A stretch of DNA of 31,222 nt from a virus, in the IMG/VR virus record IMGVR_UViG_3300044630_005824, positions 1 to 31,222 of that record; one strand, given 5' to 3'. The position numbers and the translations under genes are program-made. A model generated the notes under the pieces. It was not told where the DNA came from. It ran no database searches and was given only the letters and a program-made list of their open reading frames with translations. Positions 1 to 8,800 of this stretch are shown piece after piece (the first letter of the stretch is position 1; each line of letters opens with the position of its first letter).

Positions 1-501
1 AACTTGCATGCTGATCGTGACATCAACATGTATGCCGGCCGCAATTTAAAAATGAAGGCCATGTCCAATATCAATTTGGAAGCCGATGCTGATCTCACTG
101 CCACAGTGAAAAAAGACATAACCATCTACAGCAAAGCCAAGATAGGTATCAAGGCCGACGGATCAATGGCATTGCAAAGTGCAGGTGGATCTTGGAACGG
201 CGGTGAATCATTGTTGTTCACCGCCGGCGGTATAGACTTAAATGGTCCTGCAGCACCCACAGTGACCGCACCCAAACCCATACAAAAAACCACCATGGAC
301 GATGTGACGTTCAGCACAAGTAAAGGATGGAAAGTACAAAAAGACAAACTAGAAAGCATTGTCACACGAGCACCCACACATGAACCGTATCCTTATCACA
401 ACAAAGGGGTGGCTGTGGAAACACAGTTTGAGCCAGGCAAACCAACACCGCCACCGGGTGCTACGCCTGTGCCTGCTGGGGTGGAGATTTCGGCCAAATG
501 A
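1..501 (+). CDS. 5: Baseplate hub / tail spike protein, gp5-like C-terminal part (5' truncated by window)
   Basis: The reading frame is already open at base 1 and ends with TGA at 499-501, so only the C-terminal 166 residues are seen. A TTG at position 4 is unlikely to be the true start. The first ~85 residues are a run of short alternating beta repeats (DRDINMYAGRNLKMKA, then NINLEADADLTATVKKDITI), the pattern of the triple-stranded beta-helix in T4 gp5 and VgrG spikes. The last ~80 residues carry THEPYPYHN and a Pro-rich tail (KPTPPPGATPVPAG), which I associate with gp5-like hub proteins of T4-like aquatic phages. The spike would sit at the centre of the baseplate and pierce the outer membrane. 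Any lysozyme domain would lie upstream, outside the window. The stop overlaps the next start (ATGA), and gp25 and gp6 follow, which supports the hub call. VgrG-like spike is the alternative name for the same fold. Confidence 0.75.
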   Translation, partial: NLHADRDINMYAGRNLKMKAMSNINLEADADLTATVKKDITIYSKAKIGIKADGSMALQSAGGSWNGGESLLFTAGGIDLNGPAAPTVTAPKPIQKTTMDDVTFSTSKGWKVQKDKLESIVTRAPTHEPYPYHNKGVAVETQFEPGKPTPPPGATPVPAGVEISAK

Positions 502-1898
502 GTATTTTTACTTTTACTAATCCTGTCAATGGACAACCTTTTGAAATCAAAGGTCCGCCAAGTCTCAGCCAGGCTCAAGCCAAGGCCATATTTGACAAAC
601 AAGTCAGTGCCGGCAGTTTGGTGGGATTCAAAAAAGGTGATGTACTCAGTGCTGCCACACAGGCTGCTGATGGACTGTCCGGTGCTCAAGCACAACTGGC
701 ACAAGCAGCCAAGGGCATTGGTGGCGACTTGTCAGGAGCCATTAAAAATATACCCGGGGTTGGTGACATAGCGGCACAAGCACAGTCTGTGGCCAGCAAA
801 ACACTGTCAGGAATATCATCTGTCGTAAGTAACTTGCCAGTGGCCAATGGCATTAATGTAGCAGACTTTGCCAAGCAAGGTGCGTCTCTTGTGCCCATAC
901 AAGGATTAGGTATCTCTGATGTGACAGCTGCCATGAGTTCGGCCAGCAAACTTGTGGGACAAGCATCGAGCGCAATATCAGACACTCTGGGCGCAGGAAA
1001 ATTTGGATTTGATGCATCACAATTAGAATCTGTTGGAGTACTCAAACCAGGCACCGCAGCCACGTATTTGAAACAAGGCATCAATTCACTAACTGACGTA
1101 TTGAAAAGTCCAGCAGTGTTCACTGGCAAAGATGGTATCAATAGTCTAGATAGTTTGTTGGGTTCGGTGCCAACCCAAGACGGCATTCAGCAACAACTTA
1201 TGAGTCAAGGACTCAATGCAGTCAAGCAATTGGGCATACCGACAGACAAACTAAGCACCGCATCATTGGCCGGCCTGGCCAACGCCGCTGCCAAAAGTAT
1301 ACCCACCACACTGGATTGGGCCAAAGGGCTACCGTTGCCAGCAGACGTCAAGTCTAAATTAGACACCGCAGTAAGAGACGGAGCATTTGCAGCAGATTTT
1401 GCAAATTTCAAAATAGACGATCCTATGAAAGCAGTGATCACACCATTGCCGGCAGTTGACACAGTCAACAGACAAACTGTAGATGCAGCCAGCAAACGCA
1501 TTGTGGGCAATGACAAAGTGCCCACAGTAAAATACACTGTGTCAGATCAAATCAATGCACAAAATGAATCACTAGCATTGGTTAAAAAATTACAAGAAGC
1601 CAGCAAAGAACTTAACAGAATAGAATTGCAACTGGTTGAAATTAGAAAAACTGTTGTGCCATCAAACGCAGCAGAAGGTGTTAAAATATTGGAAGACGTG
1701 TTAGGAGAATTACTGCTGTTAGACAGTAAGTATTTAGAATACCGCCGCATATCTGAACAACTTGGCAAAATTGATCCGTTGTATAGCATCACAGCAGAAA
1801 TTGAAAAAGACGTTGCAAGATTGGTTGGTATCCGAAAACGTATTGAAACAACCATCGAAAAACTCCGAGAAATCATTGCACAACGCACCACCGCCTAA
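498..1898 (+). CDS. Baseplate/tail-associated protein of unknown function with C-terminal coiled coil
   Basis: This encodes 466 residues, with its ATG overlapping the hub stop in an ATGA. I do not recognise a named family. Residues ~1-60 form a compact start (FTNPVNGQPFEIKGPPS, then an AQAKAIFDKQ helix). Residues ~60-330 are rich in Ala, Ser, Gly and Leu, with repeated amphipathic stretches such as GIGGDLSGAIKNIPGVGDIA. Residues ~345-466 are strongly charged and heptad-like (LVKKLQEASKELNRIELQL, later IEKDVARLVGIRKRIETTIE), predicting a long coiled coil. No signal peptide or clear membrane helix is seen. Its place between the hub spike and gp25 implies a virion role at the hub or tail-tube end, but that is inferred from position only. 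A tape-measure or tube-cap role is possible and unproven. The sequence just after the stop holds a late promoter box. Confidence 0.6.
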   Translation: MSIFTFTNPVNGQPFEIKGPPSLSQAQAKAIFDKQVSAGSLVGFKKGDVLSAATQAADGLSGAQAQLAQAAKGIGGDLSGAIKNIPGVGDIAAQAQSVASKTLSGISSVVSNLPVANGINVADFAKQGASLVPIQGLGISDVTAAMSSASKLVGQASSAISDTLGAGKFGFDASQLESVGVLKPGTAATYLKQGINSLTDVLKSPAVFTGKDGINSLDSLLGSVPTQDGIQQQLMSQGLNAVKQLGIPTDKLSTASLAGLANAAAKSIPTTLDWAKGLPLPADVKSKLDTAVRDGAFAADFANFKIDDPMKAVITPLPAVDTVNRQTVDAASKRIVGNDKVPTVKYTVSDQINAQNESLALVKKLQEASKELNRIELQLVEIRKTVVPSNAAEGVKILEDVLGELLLLDSKYLEYRRISEQLGKIDPLYSITAEIEKDVARLVGIRKRIETTIEKLREIIAQRTTA

Positions 1899-1902
1899 CA
1901 GC

Positions 1903-1910
1903 CATAAATA
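1903..1910 (+). promoter_or_regulatory. Putative T4-type late promoter box (CATAAATA) upstream of gene 25
   Basis: CATAAATA fits the T4 late consensus TATAAATA and the NATAAATA form described for cyanophages. It lies in the 17-base gap between the coiled-coil gene and gene 25. If the box occupies -13 to -6 as in T4, transcription would start at about 1916, the A of the gene 25 ATG, giving a leaderless message. No Shine-Dalgarno sequence is visible here. Confidence 0.5.
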
Positions 1911-1915
1911 TTGTC

Positions 1916-2290
1916 ATGACCACATTTATTGGCTTCAACACCATCAATCAATTCAAAAAGTTCACGCTCACAGACTTTGATCTAATTCAGCGAGACCTAC
2001 TAAATGCCTTTAGCATTCGCCAAGGTGAACTGCCCGGGCGTCCAGGTTATGGCACTGCACTGTATGATTTTGTGTTTGAGAATCAAGTTGAACAATTGTC
2101 ACAACAAATACGTGCCGAAGTACAACGTGTGGCTGGAGGTGATCCAAGATTCACAGTCAATGACATACAGATGTTTCCTCAAGAAAATGGCATACTGATA
2201 CAACTTCAGATCACGGTTATCAATACCACTAACGCTGAAATTCTCAGCATATTCTTTGACGAACAAACTCGCAATGCCAGCTACGTATAA
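1916..2290 (+). CDS. 25: Baseplate wedge protein gp25
   Basis: This encodes 124 residues, close to the ~132 of T4 gp25. It belongs to the gp25/GpW-gp25-like baseplate family, whose members form the sheath-interacting core of the wedge with gp6 and gp53. Supporting features are a start leading straight into FTLTDFDLIQRDLLNAF, the family hallmark GRPGYGTALYDFVFE (residues ~41-55), and a C-terminal strand pattern (GILIQLQITVINTTNAEIL). The gene lies just before gene 6, the usual order in T4-like aquatic phages. It has no recognisable Shine-Dalgarno sequence, and the late box lies only 5 bases before the ATG, so a leaderless or coupled start is possible. No anomalies are seen in the protein itself. 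Confidence 0.9.
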   Translation: MTTFIGFNTINQFKKFTLTDFDLIQRDLLNAFSIRQGELPGRPGYGTALYDFVFENQVEQLSQQIRAEVQRVAGGDPRFTVNDIQMFPQENGILIQLQITVINTTNAEILSIFFDEQTRNASYV

Positions 2291-2309
2291 CTGCGCCGTT
2301 TTTATTATT

Positions 2310-2317
2310 AATAAATA
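2310..2317 (+). promoter_or_regulatory. Putative late promoter box (AATAAATA) upstream of gene 6
   Basis: AATAAATA sits in an AT-rich 46-base gap between genes 25 and 6. With T4 spacing, transcription would begin near 2323, leaving a leader of about 14 bases that contains GGACGAG (2324-2330), a plausible ribosome binding site 6 bases before the ATG. Confidence 0.6.
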
Positions 2318-2336
2318 AAGCACGGACGAGACAAAA

Positions 2337-5300
2337 ATGGCAACAACCACAAGACAGACAGCAATATTTGGCGTAGAAGATTGGAAACAAATCTACCAAA
2401 CTTACCGCGAAGCCGACTTCCAAAGTTACGACTTTGAAACTCTTCGTAAAAGTTTCATTGACTATCTGCGCTTGTACTATCCTGAAACATTCAATGACTA
2501 CATTGAATCAAGCGAATTTATTGCCTTGCTGGACGTCATGGCGTTTATGGGACAGGCACTGGCATTCCGTACTGACCTAAACACTAGAGAAAACTACATA
2601 GACACTGCTGAACGCAGAGATTCAGTGGTACGTCTTGCTAACTTAGTAAGTTACACAGCCAAACGCAATGCAGCGGCTGAAGGATTCCTCAAAGTATTCA
2701 ACGTTACTACTACTGAAAATGTTGTGGATTACAACGGTGTAAACTTGAGCAACGTCACTATTAATTGGGCTGATCCCACCAATGTGGACTGGCAAGAACA
2801 ATTCACAGCCATTATCAATGCCAGCCTGGTTGACAGTCAAAAAGTAGGCCGCCCAGGCAATCGTCAAACCATCTTAGGAGTAGACACTGCTGAATATGGT
2901 ATCAATTTGGTGTCAGGATTTTTGCCTGTGATTCCTTACACCGCCACAGTGGACGGCATCAGCATGCCGTTCGAAGCCACAACTTCTACTTCGGTCGGAA
3001 GAGATTATGTGTACGAACCTGCTCCTACGCCCAACACAGTGTTCAATATGCTGTTTAGAAACGATCAACTGGGGTTTCAATCAGCCAATACAGGCTACTT
3101 TTTCTTTTTCAAACAAGGCATTTTACAAAATCAAGATTTTAATTTAGCCGAACGCATTGCCAATCGCACAGTGGACATCAATGTTGAAGGTGTAAACAAT
3201 GACGATCGCTGGTTGTTTCAACTGGACAACATTGGCAACATCAGCCGTGAGTGGCAATTTGTTGAAAACGTTTATACTGCGGCCGAACAACGCAACAATA
3301 TTTTACAACCTATCTACAGTGTGACCAGCAGAGCCAATGATCAAATCACCATGGTGTTTGGCGATGGTGTGTTCTCAGAAATTCCTGTGGGCATATTCCG
3401 TGCTTATGTTCGTGCATCAAACGGTTTGCAATATATCATCAACCCTGAAGAAATGCAAAACGTTGTGTTGCCCATCAGTTACACTGATCGCAACGGCAAC
3501 TTGCAAACTATCACATTCACTTGCGGCATTACTCGTCCTGTTTCAAACAGTCAGGCACGTGAACCCATTGGCGAAATCAAACAACGTGCTCCTGCACGTT
3601 ACTACACTCAAAATCGCATGGTCAACGGCGAAGATTACAATCTCTTTCCTTACACACAGTATAACTCGATCATCAAAAGCAAGGCCTTGAACCGTGCATC
3701 AATTGGCACCAGTCGCTATCTTGACTTGGTAGACAACACAGGCAAGTACTCATCAACCAACACATTTTCAAGTGATGGCGGTATATGGCGTCAAAATATT
3801 CTGCCCACTATTTTGTTTTCATACACAAACCGTAACGAGATTGCAGACATCATTACCAATCAAGTACAGCCAGACATTGACGGCGACACTGTGCGACAAT
3901 TTTATTATTCAAATTTTCCACGCATCACAAGCACTAATCAACCCACAGGAATTACCTGGTTGAATGGTTATACCTGGAATCAAAGTACAACAATGGCAAA
4001 TGAAACCACTGGCTATTTTAGAAACACTACCACTAGTGCCATCTGGCCTGATGGTACTCCTATTCCTGTGGGAGATACCACTACCACAATGTTTAAATAT
4101 GTGATACCAGGCAGCCTGATTAAATTTGTACCACCCACCGGCTATTACTTTGACCGCAACAACAAGTTGGTTCAAGGTACTCCCATGAAAGCCGACGAAC
4201 GCATGGAAATTTGGGCCAGTCCCCAGCAAATTGTAGGTGATGGTTACAATGGTGGTCTGGGCAATCTAAGCACAGGTGCTGGCCCAGTCACAATCAATAA
4301 CTTTGTGCCATCTGGCGCTATTGTAGACACTATTATTCCGTTGTTTGTGACAGATCTTCCCAATGATGTTGAACAAGCCATGGCTGAACAAATACTGTTG
4401 TACCGTAACTTTGGTCTAGGGTATGACAGCAATGGTGATATAACTGGCACCCCTTACACTTGGTACATCATATACAGTACCAATCTTGACGCATATTCAC
4501 AAAGTAATCCTGCGCCATGGAGTCAGCAATATGCCGGTAATACTTCAGGCGCCAATCTTGACGCTTCGTGGTTGATACAGTTTGTTGTACAAAATCAAAA
4601 CTACACTATTACATTCCGCGGTTTAAGTTACAACTTTGGGTCAGTACTGCAAACAAGATTTTTCTTCTACGAAGATCAACTGGTGTACGACAGCCGCACA
4701 GGCACCATCATCAAAGACTTTATCAATGTGCTGGCAGTTAACACACAGCCTAATTCAACAGCACCTCTGCCTGGTGATATCTATACCACAATCATTGGAC
4801 AACCTGTAGAAAGCGACGGTTATGTTGATGACTTCCAGGTCCTAGTGAGTTATCGTGACAGTGACAATGATGGTGTGCCAGACAATCCTGATTTCTTTGA
4901 TGAGATTGTAGGTCCTGCTACCACTGCTGGACCATTTGTGTTCTTGCAACAAACAGTGGACTTTGACAACTTGCAACGTTACTTGCTGGTAGAACAAGGC
5001 ATTGTGATATATGACTATGGTACATTGGACGAAATTGAACTGGCCAAAACTGAATGGACACCAGGACAAATATTTTATGCCTACGAAGAAGACGCTTTTT
5101 ATCAACTCAGTATTACTGTAACTGGTGTGCGTACTATCATTTCAGTCACTGGGTGGATTGCAAAAACTGGCAGACAAAGTTTGTATTTTCAATACCGTCA
5201 CAACTCACCATTGACTAATCGTATTGACCCAGGCTCTACCAACATCATTGATCTGTACGTGGTCACATTGAGTTATTACACCGCATATCAAAATTGGTTG

Positions 5301-5813
5301 AGAGATACTACTGGCACCGTTACGGAACCAGCATTGCCCACTATTGATCAGTTGTCAACTGATTACCAGGCACTGCAAGATTACAAAATGATTTCAGATA
5401 ACATTGTGGTCAACTCAGTGATATTCAAACCACTGTTTGGTCCCAAGGCTGCACAAGAACTACGTGCCACTATCAAAGTCATACGTGCGCAGAATAGCAC
5501 GGCCAGTACCAGCGAGATCAAGAGTTCAGTATTGGCAGAGATGAACACATATTTCAGCATTGACAAATGGAGTTTTGGCGATACTTTCTATTTCTCAGAG
5601 TTGGCAGCGTATTTGCACCGTCAACTAGGAACCATTATCAGTTCAGTGGTGTTGGTTCCCTTGGACCAACAAAAGAGTTTTGGTGACTTGTACGAAATTC
5701 GTAGTCAGCCCAACGAAATTTTTGCCAATGGTGCTACCATTGACAACATTGATGTGATTGAAGCATTGACCAGTACCAACTTGCGTACTGCACCAGGCAG
5801 CGGAGTAATTTGA
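2337..5813 (+). CDS. 6: Baseplate wedge protein gp6 (enlarged)
   Basis: This encodes 1,158 residues, against about 660 for T4 gp6. The N-terminal signature is clear: YIESSEFIALLDVMAFMG, AFRTDLNTREN and DTAERRDSVVRLA (residues ~55-102), typical of gp6/baseplate-J-like wedge proteins. The C terminus also fits, with an FGDTFYFSEL segment, FGDLYEIRSQPNEIF and a final LTSTNLRTAPGSG. gp6 dimers form the ring that joins the wedges and triggers baseplate opening. The extra length lies in the middle (about residues 480-960), which is Asn/Thr/Tyr-rich and beta-like. That insert includes DSDNDGVPD (residues 841-849), a thrombospondin-type-3-like calcium motif. The ATG follows GGACGAG and a late box. The TGA stop shares one base with the start of the giant gene. 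Confidence 0.93.
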   Translation: MATTTRQTAIFGVEDWKQIYQTYREADFQSYDFETLRKSFIDYLRLYYPETFNDYIESSEFIALLDVMAFMGQALAFRTDLNTRENYIDTAERRDSVVRLANLVSYTAKRNAAAEGFLKVFNVTTTENVVDYNGVNLSNVTINWADPTNVDWQEQFTAIINASLVDSQKVGRPGNRQTILGVDTAEYGINLVSGFLPVIPYTATVDGISMPFEATTSTSVGRDYVYEPAPTPNTVFNMLFRNDQLGFQSANTGYFFFFKQGILQNQDFNLAERIANRTVDINVEGVNNDDRWLFQLDNIGNISREWQFVENVYTAAEQRNNILQPIYSVTSRANDQITMVFGDGVFSEIPVGIFRAYVRASNGLQYIINPEEMQNVVLPISYTDRNGNLQTITFTCGITRPVSNSQAREPIGEIKQRAPARYYTQNRMVNGEDYNLFPYTQYNSIIKSKALNRASIGTSRYLDLVDNTGKYSSTNTFSSDGGIWRQNILPTILFSYTNRNEIADIITNQVQPDIDGDTVRQFYYSNFPRITSTNQPTGITWLNGYTWNQSTTMANETTGYFRNTTTSAIWPDGTPIPVGDTTTTMFKYVIPGSLIKFVPPTGYYFDRNNKLVQGTPMKADERMEIWASPQQIVGDGYNGGLGNLSTGAGPVTINNFVPSGAIVDTIIPLFVTDLPNDVEQAMAEQILLYRNFGLGYDSNGDITGTPYTWYIIYSTNLDAYSQSNPAPWSQQYAGNTSGANLDASWLIQFVVQNQNYTITFRGLSYNFGSVLQTRFFFYEDQLVYDSRTGTIIKDFINVLAVNTQPNSTAPLPGDIYTTIIGQPVESDGYVDDFQVLVSYRDSDNDGVPDNPDFFDEIVGPATTAGPFVFLQQTVDFDNLQRYLLVEQGIVIYDYGTLDEIELAKTEWTPGQIFYAYEEDAFYQLSITVTGVRTIISVTGWIAKTGRQSLYFQYRHNSPLTNRIDPGSTNIIDLYVVTLSYYTAYQNWLRDTTGTVTEPALPTIDQLSTDYQALQDYKMISDNIVVNSVIFKPLFGPKAAQELRATIKVIRAQNSTASTSEIKSSVLAEMNTYFSIDKWSFGDTFYFSELAAYLHRQLGTIISSVVLVPLDQQKSFGDLYEIRSQPNEIFANGATIDNIDVIEALTSTNLRTAPGSGVI

Positions 5814-8800
5814 TGGCACGAACTAGATCAGTTGATTTTTTACCAGAAATTTTTAGAACTCCAGTAAACAAGCAATTCCTGGCAGCTACTCTTGACCAAA
5901 TGGTTCAAGAACCAAAATTTAAAAAGACACAAGGTTTTATTGGGCGCACTGTGGGACCTGGTGTGAATCCCAATGACAGTTATGTTGTGGAACCAGATAT
6001 CACCAGACAAGACTATCAACTGGAACCAGGAGTTATTAGTCTTGAACCAGATACTCAAAATGTCAAGAACGTGATAACTTATCCTGGCATGAATGATGCC
6101 ATTGGATTTCAAGGTGGTGATCAGGCTCGTGCTGATCAACTGTACAACAGTGAATATTATACCTGGGATCCATTTGTTGATTACGATGCTTTCATCAATT
6201 TCAGTCAGTACTTTTGGTTGCCTAGTGGACCAGAAACAGTGGATGTACGATCGCTTGGCATCCCAACCAATGACAATTTTGTGGTCACAAGAGAAAATGG
6301 TGTTTATACTTTCTCAGGCCTATCCGGTAACAATCCCACAATTGATGTAGTACGAGGCGGTAGTTACACATTTCAAGTAGCGCAAAACGCCAAAGAGACT
6401 GTGAACTATCGGGTCACAAACAACGGCACCACCGCATACTTAATTGACTTCCAGGCCAATCCAACACTGACTCTGGCACGTGGTAATACCTATGTGTTCA
6501 ACATCACACTCAATGGTGTGTATCCTTTCTGGATCAAAACTGCGTTGAGTCTTGGCACAGGTGATGCATACAATTCGGGAGTGTTGCGAAACGGCAGCAG
6601 TTTTGGTCTTGTGACATTTACAGTGCCACAAGATGCTCCTGACACATTGTATTATGTGAGTGAGAATCAAACCAACTTGCGTGGTACCATTAATGTTGTC
6701 GATGGTACCCCAGGAACTGGCCCAGGATTTTGGATTCAGACTGCTCCAGGAGTGGCAGGGGTAGTACCTACAACTCCCAATCTCAGTAACCGCGGTGTTT
6801 ATGGTGTGACCAACAACGGTGAAGACCTGGGTATAGTAACGTTTGACGTGCCACAAAAAACTGCACAAGAATTTTACTATAATCTCACAGATGTAGGTCC
6901 AATTGATTTGTTGACTGAATTAAAATTCAATCAAATCAACAATCAGCCATTGGAACAATTTATCGCAACCTATGGCGGCATTGACGGCACCACGTATCTC
7001 AGTGGTCGTACACTGGTGTTTACAAACGATATTGCAGATGCTGAAGATGGAGGTTGGGTTGAAACTACATTGTTTGATCCGTTACCTAGATTAGATTCAT
7101 TCAACGGTGCAGTGGGCAGTTATGATTCTATCAACTTTGATCAGTCTACTGAAGTACCACTGTCAGATCGATATCAGGTATGGCAAATCAGCATAGTAAA
7201 TCGCAATGGCATTGACTATATTAGCCTGGCAAAAATTGCTGATATTGATATCAATGAAAAATTTACCATCAGTTATGGTAACACATACAGCAACACCAGT
7301 TGGTATAAAAATGCTGTTGGTTACTTTCAACGCATACCTTTGTTGACAGCGTTGTTCAACGAGTTGTATTATCAGGATGGCACTGATCCAGAAATTTTTG
7401 GCAAAATTCGTCTGCTGGATCAGACAGAAACCAGTACAATTTTTGTTGATCAAATTATTGGACAAAAAACTTATACCAGCCCCAATGGTGTGGCGTTTAC
7501 CAACGGTCTCAAAGTGCGTTTTACTGGTGATGTACTGCCAGTAAGTTACGGTTCAGGTACTACCACATTCACTTGCACTGCCACCCAGGCCGGCAGTAAT
7601 TACATCACATGCAGTTCAACTGTGGGATTGTACGAAGGCGAAGAGATTGTGTTTTCAGGCACTACCGCAGGTGGTATCATTGCTGGCCAAAGTTATTATA
7701 TCAAATCCTTGGCGGCTAATGGTATTCAATTTTCAATAGCCACAGTGGCTGACGGTGCAACATTTGAATTGAGTACTGCCACTGTGGTGGGATTTACTGC
7801 TGTGGCCATTGCCAACAATGAGTTTTATGTAGCAGGAGTTGGCACAGCAATTGAATTGCTGCCAGTGCGAAACTTTATCACTCCTGAAACTTATGTGGTC
7901 GATGCTAGAGATAGCACCATTGCCACAGAACCTGGGGAAGTAGACTATCTCACCATTGATCGCGCCAGTAAAGATTTGAACGCATGGACTCGTAGCAATC
8001 GTTGGTTTCACATAGAAGTTATCCAAGCCAGTGCTACCTACAACAACAACGTGGCCACGCTGGACAACAACTATCGTGCCAAACGTCCTATCATCAACTT
8101 TAGACCTGACATTAGATTGTACAACATGGGCACTGAAGGCAAACAGCCAGTGGACATCATTGACTTCTCAGAATCTGACGCACTCAGCAACATTGAAGGT
8201 AGCACCGGTTACTCAGTGGACGGCTATACATTTGTTGACGGCAGTCGAGTGATCTTTGCTGCTGATTCAGATCCTGAAGTTCGTAATAAAATTTATGTGG
8301 TTCAATTTATCACACCTGACAGTGTGGCACCGTTGATTGCACAACCAATCATCAATCTTGTAGTGGCCAGCGACGGCACAGTATTGCTGGATCAAAGTCT
8401 GGTATGTCTCGAAGGCACCACGCAAAAAGGCGTGAGTTTTTGGTACGATGGTGTGCAATGGACTCAAGCACAACAGAAAACCGGAGTACAACAAGCACCG
8501 TTGTTTAATGTGTATGATTTGACAGGCATCAGTTTTGGCGACAGAGCCAAATACCCATCCAGCACATTTACGGGCAGCAAGTTGTTCAGTTATGCTGTGG
8601 GCGATACTGGCATTCTTGATCCCATTTTACAATTCCCATTGCAATATTTGAACATCAACAACGTTGGTGACATTGTATTTGAAAACAACTTGTACAAAGA
8701 CACATTCTTGTATGTTGAAGACAATGTGTCAATCACATCAGACATCAGTTCAGGTGTGGCCAGAGAATACGTGGATCGTAATGTATTTGGCAAACTCATT

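Noticed and set aside
2291-2336. T-rich gap after gene 25 as a terminator
   Set aside because: There is no GC-rich hairpin before the T run. The gap is better explained by the late promoter box.
5810-5812. TTG three bases before the giant gene's ATG as its start
   Set aside because: ATG 5813 has better spacing from GGAG (5802-5805) and forms a common TGATG junction with the gp6 stop.
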